Shown here piece after piece: positions 16,005-25,899 of a stretch of DNA of 64,000 nt. Source of the DNA: Ruminococcus sp. (GTDB taxonomy: Bacteria > Bacillota > Clostridia > Oscillospirales > Acutalibacteraceae); NCBI GenBank assembly GCA_017464765.1, contig JAFTYK010000038.1, positions 22,963 through 86,962 on the forward strand. Direction: 5' to 3'. Made by a program: the position numbers and the translations under genes. Numbering within the stretch: position 1 is the first letter of the stretch; every line of letters starts with the position of its first letter. The notes below the pieces were generated by a model. The model was given only the letters and a program-made list of their open reading frames with translations. It did not search any database and was not told the DNA's origin.

Positions 16005-16442
16005 ATGAAAATATGGCGCAAGGACTTCACTAAAAACATAAAAGACGATAAAAAACAAGAAGAATTTACCGACATATCTACTGCATCAACCCCAAAGCAA
16101 GAGCCTAAAAAGAATAAGATGGAGGAAATATACTCCACTAAGGACAAGCAGATAAAATACAAGCGACTCACTCCGCTCGAGGCTGAAGAAGCAGCTAAAA
16201 GAAGAGAAGAAGCCAAGGAAAAGCTCGCCTCCGGTGAAGCTGAAATCGCTTTGGCTAACAACGAGGAAAATGAACAAATCGTCGAGCTTACTTCCGAATT
16301 TGAAGAAGGAACCGTCATCGCTGAGGACATCATCGAACTCGCACAGCTAAATACAAAACGAAATTTTGAGATTGAGGATATCAATGAAATTGATATACCT
16401 ATCGATGCTAAACAAGCAATAAAAAATACGAACGTCAGGTGA
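16005..16442 (+). CDS. Charged low-complexity protein coupled to a P-type-ATPase-like protein
   Basis: 145 residues, very rich in Glu and Lys, without transmembrane segments or a known domain; a helical or disordered segment spans about 60-90 (LEAEEAAKRREEAKEKLASG). GAGAGGAG lies before the ATG. Its stop overlaps the GTG start of the next gene (GTGA), so the two proteins are made together, probably in fixed ratio. It may be a cytoplasmic partner or a split N-terminal part of the membrane protein. No function can be given. Confidence 0.75.
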   Translation: MKIWRKDFTKNIKDDKKQEEFTDISTASTPKQEPKKNKMEEIYSTKDKQIKYKRLTPLEAEEAAKRREEAKEKLASGEAEIALANNEENEQIVELTSEFEEGTVIAEDIIELAQLNTKRNFEIEDINEIDIPIDAKQAIKNTNVR

Positions 16443-18649
16443 ACTCCACTACACGACACGATGAGCGTCAGAAGCAGAAAACTCCGAGTGCATACGAACA
16501 GATTTTTGGTAAGCCGAAGTTTTTTGTAGGCAATGAAAAGATTGTTGCTAAAATTCCAACATATCAGCATGAAAGCAAAATCAATTGCATACACCTAAAA
16601 GCCGGAAGGTTTACGGATATCGTCGAAAGTGAATACGACGAGTATCTCAAATCCAGTACGGTTGTCACTTCTAAAAAGAGAGAAAGTACAAACAACGAAC
16701 AAAAACCTTCGCTTTTATTCACACTAAGCCAAATGGCTTCGAATAGAAACGCAGAACAACACAAAGAAACAGTTAGTGATTTACCTGAAGTACCGACTCA
16801 AAAAAAGAAAAAAGGACCTTTAAGAAAAGTCAAAAAATTCATCAAAATAATATACAGGATTGTTTTTCCTAAAAAGACAAACGACAACACCGCTAATAGT
16901 ATCGAAAAAAAGCAGAAAGCCGTTGAATATCAGAGTCGTCAGGATTTAGACTACGCGAACAAAGAGATTTCTCACAACCTCAAAAACCTCTTAATAAAAG
17001 CAACTATTTTGACTGCTCTGTTTATTGTCAGTCTTGTGCTTACAATTATAGAAGCCACATCAGGTACTTCGATGTTTTCGGGAGTGCCATATACACCTCT
17101 TATTTACTGTGGAGTAAACCTTGCTATTCTATTAGCTTTAGGAGGTATATGCAACTCCTTTATACTAAGCGGTCTTAAACCACTTAAAAATTTCAAAGGT
17201 AACAGCGACACCGCACTTTCAATTGCGTACATAGCGTGCCTTATACAACAAGTGGCATCTCTGTTTATGTCAGGAGCTTTCGTTGATTCCGACTATCATC
17301 TGTATCCTACAATACTCTGCTTAGGTTTTATGTTCAGCGCCATAGGCAGACTCATTATGGTATACCGAGTTAAATCAAACTTTAAATTCATCACCGCAAA
17401 ATCTCCGGCTTACAGTGCTAAAATTTTTAACGATGACGAAACTGCCCGTAAAATGCTCTCAGGTACAACAGCATCACACTCGGTCATCGCGTACCAACAT
17501 AAAACTCAGTTTTTGAGTGATTTTCTGAAAATTTCATACGCACCGGACCCTTGCGAAGAATTCTCAGGCAAGCTTTCTCCTATTACCTTAGTAAGCTCGG
17601 TGTTCGTAGCTATAGTCTATGGTATAATTTTCAAATCACTATTAGGCGCCTTATCTGCACTCGCCGTTATGTGCTGTATCAGTATCCCAATTTCAGCTTT
17701 ACTCACTGCAAATATCCCACTGCTTCTATGCTGTAAGGACTCACTAAAGCACAGCGCTATGCTCAGTGGATACCCATCTATACGACAGTTTTCTGATTGC
17801 GATGCAGTTATGGTAAATGCTACTCAGCTTTATCCTAAAGGCTCCATCAAAATCAACAACATAAAATATTTCGCTGAATTTCGTACCGAAGAAGCCTTAC
17901 TTAGTGCTGCTGTTGTTATGAAGGAAGCAAAATCCCCTCTTTACTACGCTTTTTCAGATATGGTAAAGAAAACAACACTTCATCTTCCAAAAGTAGAAAG
18001 CGTTATGTACGAGGACAAGCTCGGACTTGTCGGCTGGGTCAACGGAGAGAGAATTTTGATTGGTAACAGAAAACTTCTCGACAGATTCCACATTTACATC
18101 GAAGATGCCGCCGATGAAACAAAGTACAAAAACGGTGGTAAAGACATCACCTATATCGCAAGCTCCGGTCAGCTTATCGCTTTAGTAGTCACAACCTACT
18201 CACCTGACGAAATCGTAAAGCGTGAGCTTTTCAGAGCTCAGAAAAATGGTTTGTGTCTTGTGGTCAGCACTACTGACTGCAACATTACTGCTGATAAAAT
18301 CGCAACAGATTACGAGATTTTCCCTCGTACTATCAAAGTTTTAAACACGGGCTTTGCTACTACCTGTAATGAAGTCTGCTCCAAAAAAGGCGAAAGCGAG
18401 AGAGCGTATCTTTCAACACGCGGAAGCTTCTCTTCTCTCATACACGCTATAACAAACGCTGTATCATTCAGGCAAAACCTCACTATCGGTCTTATAGTTC
18501 AGATTTTCGGACTGATACTGGGTGTGCTTTTGTGTGCTACAATGGTACTTTACGCCTCAGTCTCAATTCTTGGCGTTATCGAAATGCTGTTATATATGTT
18601 ATTCTGGGGCATAGCTTCAGTAATATCACAGCTTGTAAATAAACCTTAA
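16439..18649 (+). CDS. P-type-ATPase-like membrane protein without phosphorylation site
   Basis: 736 residues from a GTG that overlaps the previous stop. The first 180 residues are polar and basic (KKKKGPLRKVKKFIKIIYRIVFPKK at 120-150 in part). Then follow about eight hydrophobic segments arranged as in P1B ATPases. The soluble region between segments 6 and 7 aligns by eye with the P and N domains: SDCDAVMVNATQLYPKG stands where DKTGTLTEG is expected, with N460 replacing the phosphorylated Asp. GERILIGNRKLL matches the GxxVLVGN segment. The CPC transport motif is CISIPIS, and no TGES or GDGIND is visible. ATP-driven transport is therefore unlikely; a sensor or structural role is possible. Confidence 0.75.
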   Translation: MNSTTRHDERQKQKTPSAYEQIFGKPKFFVGNEKIVAKIPTYQHESKINCIHLKAGRFTDIVESEYDEYLKSSTVVTSKKRESTNNEQKPSLLFTLSQMASNRNAEQHKETVSDLPEVPTQKKKKGPLRKVKKFIKIIYRIVFPKKTNDNTANSIEKKQKAVEYQSRQDLDYANKEISHNLKNLLIKATILTALFIVSLVLTIIEATSGTSMFSGVPYTPLIYCGVNLAILLALGGICNSFILSGLKPLKNFKGNSDTALSIAYIACLIQQVASLFMSGAFVDSDYHLYPTILCLGFMFSAIGRLIMVYRVKSNFKFITAKSPAYSAKIFNDDETARKMLSGTTASHSVIAYQHKTQFLSDFLKISYAPDPCEEFSGKLSPITLVSSVFVAIVYGIIFKSLLGALSALAVMCCISIPISALLTANIPLLLCCKDSLKHSAMLSGYPSIRQFSDCDAVMVNATQLYPKGSIKINNIKYFAEFRTEEALLSAAVVMKEAKSPLYYAFSDMVKKTTLHLPKVESVMYEDKLGLVGWVNGERILIGNRKLLDRFHIYIEDAADETKYKNGGKDITYIASSGQLIALVVTTYSPDEIVKRELFRAQKNGLCLVVSTTDCNITADKIATDYEIFPRTIKVLNTGFATTCNEVCSKKGESERAYLSTRGSFSSLIHAITNAVSFRQNLTIGLIVQIFGLILGVLLCATMVLYASVSILGVIEMLLYMLFWGIASVISQLVNKP

Positions 18650-18679
18650 TATCAATGCAATTTTTAAAGGAGATTCACT

Positions 18680-19330
18680 ATGCAAATTGCTCCATCACTT
18701 TTATCCTGTGATTTTTCAATATTCGGTGCTGAAATCGAGCGTATGGACAAGTCCGGTGCTGATATGATGCACCTAGATGTTATGGACGGTCATTTTGTTC
18801 CTAATCTTACATTCGGCGCACCTGTTATCAAAAAGCTTCGAAATTACACCGACAAACCATTTGATGTTCATCTGATGATTTCAGAGCCACTGAAATACAT
18901 CTATGACTTCTGTGACGCAGGAGCAGATATCATTTCTTTCCACACAGAAGCTGATTCAGACATCGACGAAACTCTCAAGAAAATTGAGAGCAGAAACGTA
19001 AAACCTGCACTCGCTATCAAACCGGGTACAGCTCCAGAGGCAGTTTTTCCTTATCTCGACAGGCTTTATATGGTACTTGTTATGACAGTTGAACCAGGAT
19101 TCGGCGGTCAAAGCTTTATGGCTGATATGATGTATAAGGTTGAGGCTATTAAGGCTGAGGCCAAAAAGCGTAATCTTGATTTACTTGTTCAGGTTGATGG
19201 CGGTATTGCTACAGAAACCATAAAAGTAGCAGCTAATGCCGGTGTTGACATCTGTGTCGCTGGCACTTCAGTATTTAAACCAGAAGACGCTAAAGCTGCT
19301 ATAGACGAGCTTAAAGCTCTTTGTGAATAA
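18680..19330 (+). CDS. rpe: Ribulose-phosphate 3-epimerase
   Basis: 216 residues, the normal length. Motifs are IAPSLLSCDF, MMHLDVMDGHFVPNLTFG with the metal-binding His and Asp, DVHLMI, VEPGFGGQ and QVDGGI. It interconverts ribulose-5-phosphate and xylulose-5-phosphate in the pentose phosphate pathway. AAAGGAG precedes the ATG; a bidirectional terminator follows. Confidence 0.96.
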   Translation: MQIAPSLLSCDFSIFGAEIERMDKSGADMMHLDVMDGHFVPNLTFGAPVIKKLRNYTDKPFDVHLMISEPLKYIYDFCDAGADIISFHTEADSDIDETLKKIESRNVKPALAIKPGTAPEAVFPYLDRLYMVLVMTVEPGFGGQSFMADMMYKVEAIKAEAKKRNLDLLVQVDGGIATETIKVAANAGVDICVAGTSVFKPEDAKAAIDELKALCE

Positions 19331-19338
19331 CAAACTAC

Positions 19339-19367
19339 AAAAAGGCTTGGTTAATCCAAGCCTTTTT
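19339..19367. terminator. Bidirectional terminator between rpe and spoVAD
   Basis: AAAGGCTTGG/CCAAGCCTTT stem flanked by A and T runs on both sides. Confidence 0.85.
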
Positions 19368-19369
19368 CT

Positions 19370-20383
19370 TTATACCACGATATTAACAAGATGAGCAATC
19401 GACGGGATTGTTTCGTTTTGCTGAATAGAAGTCGGACTCAAAAGCGCACCCGTAGCCATAACAAGTATATTTTTCAGCTTCTGTTTTTCGACATTCTTGA
19501 GAATATGACCACACAGCACACTGGCACAGCAACCGCAACCCGAACCTCCACTATGCACGTCAATATCATCGCTTTTAAAAATCATCACACCGCAATCTTT
19601 GTGGTTATGACTTATATCAAATCCCTCTTTATCTAAAATATCATACATGAGCTTTGAACCGATTTTTCCTAAATCTCCTGTATATATCATATCGTAGTCA
19701 GAGGGTATAGTCGATGTATCTTTGAAGTATCGCAAAAGAGTATCCGCTGCAGCAGGAGCCATAGCAGCACCCATATTATTCTGGTCATTAACTCCTAGAT
19801 CAACTATCTTTCCTACTGTCGCACGAAAAACTTTTGGAGCATTCTTTTTGTCTTCATCACTTAAGATACAACAACCCGCACCTGTTACTGTCCACTGAGA
19901 TGACTGTGGTCTCTGACCACCATAGTCAAGTGGAAAACGGTATTGTCGTTCTGCTGAACAAAAATGTGATGATGTAACGCAAGCACTTTTGTGAGATGCT
20001 TTGCTTTCCACCATTACAGATGCCATTATCAGCCCTTGCACCATAGTTGAACAAGCCCCATACTGACCTAAATACGGGATTTCGAAGTCCTTTAAACCGT
20101 AACTACTGCTTATACACTGGTTGAGAAGATCCCCTGCGAAAAGATAGTCCACATCTTTTGATGAACACTGAGATTTCTGTAATGCTAAACTCAATGCTTC
20201 GCGTTGCAACGCACTCTCCGCCTTTTCCCAGGTATCCTGCCCAAGATGCATATCGTAAACTATTTTATCGAAATCATCTTTGAGAGGACCTTGCGCTTCT
20301 TTTTTACCAACAAGAGACGCAAAGCCAACTATACTCGGTTTTTCTAAAAACATAAGTGTGGAATCTCCAAGTCTTTTTATCAT
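19370..20383 (-). CDS. spoVAD: Stage V sporulation protein AD
   Basis: 337 residues, the normal SpoVAD length, thiolase-like fold. Family features are FEIPYLGQYGACSTMVQGL, FCSAERQYRFPLDYGGQRP and DVHSGGSGCGCCASVLCGHIL. SpoVAD binds dipicolinic acid and helps move it into the forespore. The usual companions spoVAC and spoVAE are not next to it here, so the gene is solitary in this window. AAAGGAGTGG lies before the ATG. A forespore (SigG-type) promoter would be expected, but I could not identify one with confidence. Confidence 0.93.
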   Translation of the reverse strand: MIKRLGDSTLMFLEKPSIVGFASLVGKKEAQGPLKDDFDKIVYDMHLGQDTWEKAESALQREALSLALQKSQCSSKDVDYLFAGDLLNQCISSSYGLKDFEIPYLGQYGACSTMVQGLIMASVMVESKASHKSACVTSSHFCSAERQYRFPLDYGGQRPQSSQWTVTGAGCCILSDEDKKNAPKVFRATVGKIVDLGVNDQNNMGAAMAPAAADTLLRYFKDTSTIPSDYDMIYTGDLGKIGSKLMYDILDKEGFDISHNHKDCGVMIFKSDDIDVHSGGSGCGCCASVLCGHILKNVEKQKLKNILVMATGALLSPTSIQQNETIPSIAHLVNIVV

Positions 20384-20496
20384 AAAACCACTCCTTTTTT
20401 GCTATTATAGTGTCTGCCTAAAATTTCAATTAATACGAATGTCCAGAAGTTACAATTATGAAAATTTAAAACAACCGTCTTTTTATGACAAAATAC

Positions 20497-20525
20497 TTGA
20501 ACTATTGGGTAGTTTTTAATATAAT
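20497..20525 (+). promoter_or_regulatory. Promoter of the surface module operon
   Basis: TTGAAC (20497-20502), 17-bp spacer, TATAAT (20520-20525), about 37 bases before the start codon. Confidence 0.75.
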
Positions 20526-20562
20526 TATTTTATGTATTTTTATTTGTTTTGGGGGATAAACT

Positions 20563-22980
20563 ATGCAAAAATTATTGTCAATACTAATCGTTTTGGCTCT
20601 GGTTTTTTCCAGCTGCACCGTAGCTTTCGCTACTGAAATTGAGCAGATTGAAGAAACAAGTGCGACATACAATGAAGTTATCTTAACTGATTTTAAAAAT
20701 AAAAATCAGCCTACAGAAGCTCCTTCTGGTAATTCTTATCCGCAAATAACTTCCGCTTCTGCAATCAACGGCGGTCTCAAAATCAGTTGGGAAGAATTCG
20801 AAGGTGCCAGTGCATATAGATTATATTTGAGAACGACTAACGGACTGTGGAGAGTTATCACTACAACCACCTCACTTTCCTATAATCACACAGGACTTTC
20901 AAGCAATCAGAACTACACTTACACATTAGCTGCTCTCGACAACTTCAATAACAACATGAGTTATTTCAACGAGGACGGCTGGACTTTTTCTTTACTCGAT
21001 AATCCTGTAATCAAAACAGTATCAAGTGAAACCAACGGACTCAAAATCACTTGGAACAAAGTTGATGGTGCAAAGAACTATAAAGTATACAAAAGGGTAA
21101 ACTCATCTTGGGTAACCCTCGGTTATACTACAGATAACAAATACACTGACACTTCAGTAAACTCAGGCTACACATACTCTTACACCATCAGATGTGTGAC
21201 AGAAGATGGTAAATATTTCACTAGTTTTCACAACGCAGGAAAAATCGGCAAATTTGTTGCTACTCCTGAAATAACAAAAGTTGAAAACACCGCTTCAGGT
21301 TCTAAAATATACTGGACAAAGGTAAATGGTGCTTCAAAATACAGAGTTTTTTATAAAGCAGGTAATGGTTGGAAAGGTATTACTACAACCAGTTCTACCT
21401 CTTGCACTCACTCACCACTAAGCAACAATTCAAACTACACATATACAGTACGAGCTTGCAATTCAAACGGCTCTTATATCAGCTCATACAACAAAACAGG
21501 CTTTAACAACACTTTCCTTACTGCTCCGGTTATAAAATCCGTTTCAAGCGTTCATGGTGGTTTGCAAATCAAATGGAACGCTGTATCGGGTGCTGAAAAC
21601 TACAGAATTTATGTAAAAACCGCTTCATCATGGAAAGGTCTAGGCAACACCACTGACACTTCTTTTACGGACACAACTGTAAAGTCCTCTAACTCCTACA
21701 CATACACCGTAAGATGTATTTCAAAAGACGGACGTACTGTAAAAAGTTATTACAATACCAAGGGTATGGCAGGTACTTACTATGAAACACCAGTAATAAA
21801 AAAGATAGAAAACACTCGTGATGGCGTTAAGATTACCTGGAACAAAGTAAGTGGTGTTTCTCAGTACAAGCTTTTTTATAAACTCAGCGATGGTTCAGGC
21901 TGGAAAACTATCTCAACCACAACCTCAGACAACTCCACCCACAAACCCCTTTCGGACAAAGACACATATACTTACACCGTTAGAGGTTGCAATTCAAAGG
22001 GTGCTTACATCACCGGATACGACAAAGAAGGTATCACTAACTCCTTCATCGCTCCTATTGAGTTTACTTCAATTACAAGCAATAACGGCAATATGATTTT
22101 AAACTGGGACGATCACGAACTGGCTTACCAGTATCGTGTATACAGAAAGGCTTTTTCAGGCACATGGGTTGGTCTTGATAACGTCACCGCTTCTTACTAC
22201 ACTGATAAAAACGCCCCTAAAAATACTCCTTACACCTATACACTCCGCTGTATGGATAAGGACGGTTCTCTCATAAGCTCATACATTGACAACAACAAAT
22301 ATTACTACAACGGTAAGCTTGCTGACGGTAAAATCACATATAACGACAGTACATACAACTTTACTGATGGTCATCTTACACAGGGATATGTAAGAATTGA
22401 TTCTAAGCTCTACTACTACGACAAAAACGGCAAAATACTGAAAAACACAATTGTCGGAACAAAGAGCGAAGGCTACTATTATGCCGACGAAAACGGTGTG
22501 TGCTGCGAAAGCGAAGAAATGCGTCTTGCAGCTGAGTTTGTTATGAACCACTCAACAGGCTCAACCTATGCAGAGCGAATGAAAACAGGCTTTAACTATC
22601 TCGCAAGAAACTACACATACTTAAGAACTTATGACCACCCTACAAAGGCTTCTGACATTCCTAAACAGGCTATCGATATGTTCAAAAACAAAAAGGGTAA
22701 CTGCTTTAAATACGCTTCTGCTTTTGCTTGTATAGCAAAAGCGTGTGGTTATCGCTCAAGAGTAGTAGTTGGAACTACTCCGGGATTTGGAATATGGACA
22801 CCTCACGGTTGGACTGAAGTTTACGTAAACGGAAAATGGTTGGTTTGTGACCCTGACTTCCAAATGTCTTATCCAAGCATACCTTACTACTACTATATGA
22901 CTGACGGTGCAAGAATCCCGATACGTGTAAACGGAAAATTCGAAATCACCATCTCAAACGGTCAGGCTACTTGGAAATAA
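20563..22980 (+). CDS. Secreted repeat protein with C-terminal transglutaminase-like domain
   Basis: 805 residues with a signal peptide (about 1-24, LSILIVLALVFSSCTVAFA). Six Fn3-like beta repeats of about 85-90 residues follow (about 55-600); each carries an ITWNKVSGASKYKVY-type strand and a YTYTVRC-type strand. Then come short glucan- or choline-binding-like repeats (GYVRIDSKLYYYDKNGKIL), and last a transglutaminase-like fold with a plausible triad C714 (GNCFKYASAFACIAKACGY), H748 (TPHGWTEVY) and D763 (CDPDF). It is probably a cell-surface peptidase or crosslinking enzyme displayed on an Fn3 stalk. It is first in a four-gene unit with MBOAT and DHHW genes. Confidence 0.85.
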   Translation: MQKLLSILIVLALVFSSCTVAFATEIEQIEETSATYNEVILTDFKNKNQPTEAPSGNSYPQITSASAINGGLKISWEEFEGASAYRLYLRTTNGLWRVITTTTSLSYNHTGLSSNQNYTYTLAALDNFNNNMSYFNEDGWTFSLLDNPVIKTVSSETNGLKITWNKVDGAKNYKVYKRVNSSWVTLGYTTDNKYTDTSVNSGYTYSYTIRCVTEDGKYFTSFHNAGKIGKFVATPEITKVENTASGSKIYWTKVNGASKYRVFYKAGNGWKGITTTSSTSCTHSPLSNNSNYTYTVRACNSNGSYISSYNKTGFNNTFLTAPVIKSVSSVHGGLQIKWNAVSGAENYRIYVKTASSWKGLGNTTDTSFTDTTVKSSNSYTYTVRCISKDGRTVKSYYNTKGMAGTYYETPVIKKIENTRDGVKITWNKVSGVSQYKLFYKLSDGSGWKTISTTTSDNSTHKPLSDKDTYTYTVRGCNSKGAYITGYDKEGITNSFIAPIEFTSITSNNGNMILNWDDHELAYQYRVYRKAFSGTWVGLDNVTASYYTDKNAPKNTPYTYTLRCMDKDGSLISSYIDNNKYYYNGKLADGKITYNDSTYNFTDGHLTQGYVRIDSKLYYYDKNGKILKNTIVGTKSEGYYYADENGVCCESEEMRLAAEFVMNHSTGSTYAERMKTGFNYLARNYTYLRTYDHPTKASDIPKQAIDMFKNKKGNCFKYASAFACIAKACGYRSRVVVGTTPGFGIWTPHGWTEVYVNGKWLVCDPDFQMSYPSIPYYYYMTDGARIPIRVNGKFEITISNGQATWK

Positions 22981-23005
22981 CCCCCTTTTAGAAAGGTAAA
23001 CGCAT

Positions 23006-24433
23006 ATGGTCTTTAGTTCGCTAACATTTTTATGTTTATTTTTGCCGATTGTATTTATTCTTTACACGGTCATACCAAACCTGAAAGTACGCAACGTTCT
23101 GCTTATTATAGCGAGTCTCTTTTTCTACGCATACGGTGAACCGATTTATGTTTTCCTGATGATATTCAGCTCTCTGCTTAATTATCTGTGCGCGCTTTGG
23201 GTTTGTAAAAATCCCAAGAAAAAAAGTAAATTTGCTCTTGTTTTTGCTGTAGTTGTAAACTTGGGTATCTTAGGTGTATACAAATATACAGGTTTTATTT
23301 TAGATACAGTAAACAGTATTTTCAATCTTTCGATACCTGTACCGCAGATTGCTCTACCTATCGGTATTTCATTCTTTACATTCCAGGCTTTGTCTTACGT
23401 TATTGACGTATATCTCGGCAAAGTAGATGTTCAGAAAAACTTTTTCAATATTTTGCTTTATGTTTCTTTCTTCCCTCAGCTTATCGCAGGTCCTATTGTT
23501 AAGTACCACGATATCAACGAACAGATTGATAACCGCAAACAGGACTTAGATAAAATAGCCTTAGGACTCAGACGCTTTATCGTCGGTCTTTCCAAAAAGG
23601 TTTTCATAGCTAACACTATGGGCCAGGTAGCTGATTCTATTTTCGCGACAAACGCAGACTCATTGTCAATTTTAACTGCGTGGCTCGGTGCTATAGCTTA
23701 CATATTCCAGATTTACTACGACTTCTGCGGATATTCTGATATGGCAATTGGCCTTGGTCACATGTTCGGATTTGAATTCAAAGAAAACTTCAACTATCCT
23801 TACGGCTCTAAAAATATTCAGGACTTCTGGAGAAGATGGCATATTTCACTTTCAACATGGTTCAAAGAATATCTTTACATTCCGCTTGGCGGAAACAGAA
23901 AAGGAAAACTGAGAACAGCAATTAATAAAATCATCGTATTTTTTGCGACAGGTTTGTGGCACGGCGCAAACTGGACATTTGTTATCTGGGGCTTATGGCA
24001 CGGAATGTTCCTCTTACTTGAAGAGTTCATTCCATTCTTGAAAAAACTCCCGAAAGCAATCGCCCATATTTACACAATGCTTGTTGTAGCCTTAGGCTTC
24101 GTCGTTTTCAGAGCAGACACCATCGGATACGGTTTGCAATACATAATGAGTATGTTCACTGTAAATTCAAACAGCGAATCTTTAAGCCTTGCGATTTCTC
24201 AACTTACTCCATGGTTTATTCTTATTCTTGTTGCAGCTGTCATCGGCTGCGCTCCGATTAAACCGCTCACACAGAAAATTCAGGCTCACTCACACGCTGA
24301 CGGTGCTACACTTTCGAAAAAGTGGAAAATCATTCAGATTGCCCTTTATGTGTTGTCTTTCGTGATGCTTTTATGGTGCATCATAAGACTTTCAGGCACA
24401 GCATATAACCCATTCATTTACTTCAGATTCTAA
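23006..24433 (+). CDS. MBOAT-family O-acyltransferase (AlgI/PatA-like)
   Basis: 475 residues, about ten transmembrane segments. FFPQLIAGPIVKYHDI, YDFCGYSDMAIGLGHMFGF, FWRRWHISLSTWFKEYLYIPLGG and LWHGANWTFVIWGLWHGMFL (H319, H332) are the MBOAT hallmarks. These proteins carry acyl (usually acetyl) groups across the membrane for esterification of surface polysaccharide or peptidoglycan. The next gene encodes the DHHW partner, the standard pairing. Confidence 0.94.
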   Translation: MVFSSLTFLCLFLPIVFILYTVIPNLKVRNVLLIIASLFFYAYGEPIYVFLMIFSSLLNYLCALWVCKNPKKKSKFALVFAVVVNLGILGVYKYTGFILDTVNSIFNLSIPVPQIALPIGISFFTFQALSYVIDVYLGKVDVQKNFFNILLYVSFFPQLIAGPIVKYHDINEQIDNRKQDLDKIALGLRRFIVGLSKKVFIANTMGQVADSIFATNADSLSILTAWLGAIAYIFQIYYDFCGYSDMAIGLGHMFGFEFKENFNYPYGSKNIQDFWRRWHISLSTWFKEYLYIPLGGNRKGKLRTAINKIIVFFATGLWHGANWTFVIWGLWHGMFLLLEEFIPFLKKLPKAIAHIYTMLVVALGFVVFRADTIGYGLQYIMSMFTVNSNSESLSLAISQLTPWFILILVAAVIGCAPIKPLTQKIQAHSHADGATLSKKWKIIQIALYVLSFVMLLWCIIRLSGTAYNPFIYFRF

Positions 24434-24448
24434 GAAAGGCGGCAAAGT

Positions 24449-25885
24449 ATGAAGAAAAAATCATTAATGCTGCTTTTCATAGTAGCAAGTTTATTAATAT
24501 GTATTATCCCGTCTGCGGGTATGATTCTTTTTAAAAGTGATGAGGCTGTAGGAAATGAACAGCAGGTTGAATTTCCTTCGTTTACAACCGAGGACGGAAA
24601 ATTCAACGAAAATGTTTTTGAAGAAATGGGAACTTATTTTGAAAAGCATTTTGCTTTTCGACCTTACGTCATTTCTGTTGATGCTGAAATCCAATCAAAC
24701 GTGTTCAAGGTTTCTAATCTCGAATCAGTTGTTGTAGGAAAAGATGATTACCTTTTCTATTCTTCAACACTTGATAACTACCTTGGCAGAAACATTATGA
24801 GTGATCGTGCGATTGACAATATCAGTCACAATTTAAAAATCACTCAAAGTTATGTACAAGCTCAGGGCGCAAATTTCTTGTTTACTGTAGCTCCTAACAA
24901 AAACTCTCTATACGAAGAGAATATGCCTTACTACTACAAAGTAAAGGTATCAGATGAAAAGAACATAGATATTCTTAAGAAATCTATGGAGGAATACGGT
25001 ATCAACTACTGTGACCTTTACCCTGTCTTTAAAAACAATGATGAAGTTCTCTACTTAAAACAGGACTCCCATTGGAACGATAAGGGTGCCATGCTCGCTT
25101 ATGATACTATCCTCAAGAAGCTAAATAAACCCCACCCTGATTTTGATGCTGATAACGCAACTACTGCTGACTTTATGGGTGATTTAGGTAAGATGATTTA
25201 TCCTAAAACTCAAAAAGCTGAAGCTAACTTTGACTACAGTGACAGCTTCGATTTTGAATACACTAACGAAGTTAAGTCGGTTGAAGATCCGATTATCAAA
25301 ACTGAGTGCGAAAACGCAAGCGGAAATCTCTATATGTATCGAGATTCTTTTGGTAACTCTATATTACCGTTTTTTGCAAGCTCATATAAAGAAGCGTATT
25401 TTACTAAAACATTCCCGCTCAACTTAAGCCTTGATATGCTCGTAAACAAACCTGACACTGTCGTTATTGAGCTTGTTGAAAGAAATCTTAACTGGCTTAA
25501 TACAATGCCTGCGGTAATTCCTTCTTCACAATTGACAAGCTATTCAATTACTGATAAAATGGATACCGCCTTAGATGTTAACGCAGAGATTTCAATGGTT
25601 AATATGAGCTTAATAGAAGTAAGCGGTGAACTACCAAAAGAAGTTCAGACTGATGGCTGTGATATATATGTTCAGCTTACTGACAAAAGCGGTTTAAAGC
25701 ATCTTTATGAAGCGTATCACACCTGTACTGACAACAGCGACTACGGTTATTTAGCGTATATTCCTGCTGAAAATTACAGCGTGGGCGATTCATCAGAGGT
25801 TGAAATCAGCGTTGTCACAAAGACAGATTCAAATTTCACTGTGGTCGGAACTTCAATGGTTACAGTGAAAGAAGCCCAGATATAA
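24449..25885 (+). CDS. DHHW/AlgX-like O-acetyltransferase partner
   Basis: 478 residues with an N-terminal membrane anchor (about 5-28) and an SGNH-like extracytoplasmic domain. It carries D206-S-H208-W in LKQDSHWND, close to the DHHW motif, and D299-S300 in MYRDSFGNS, which fits the catalytic Ser block of AlgJ/AlgX. It probably accepts acyl groups exported by the MBOAT protein and places them on a cell-wall or capsule polymer. The spacing to the MBOAT gene is 15 bases. Confidence 0.88.
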   Translation: MKKKSLMLLFIVASLLICIIPSAGMILFKSDEAVGNEQQVEFPSFTTEDGKFNENVFEEMGTYFEKHFAFRPYVISVDAEIQSNVFKVSNLESVVVGKDDYLFYSSTLDNYLGRNIMSDRAIDNISHNLKITQSYVQAQGANFLFTVAPNKNSLYEENMPYYYKVKVSDEKNIDILKKSMEEYGINYCDLYPVFKNNDEVLYLKQDSHWNDKGAMLAYDTILKKLNKPHPDFDADNATTADFMGDLGKMIYPKTQKAEANFDYSDSFDFEYTNEVKSVEDPIIKTECENASGNLYMYRDSFGNSILPFFASSYKEAYFTKTFPLNLSLDMLVNKPDTVVIELVERNLNWLNTMPAVIPSSQLTSYSITDKMDTALDVNAEISMVNMSLIEVSGELPKEVQTDGCDIYVQLTDKSGLKHLYEAYHTCTDNSDYGYLAYIPAENYSVGDSSEVEISVVTKTDSNFTVVGTSMVTVKEAQI

Positions 25886-25899
25886 AGTGAGGTATAACA

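Noticed and set aside
15935-16594. 219-codon hydrophobic open frame on the minus strand
   Set aside because: It is antisense to the end of rlmB and to the Glu/Lys-rich 145-residue gene. Antisense of GAA/AAG codons gives Phe/Leu/Ser runs that mimic a membrane protein. It has no ribosome binding site.
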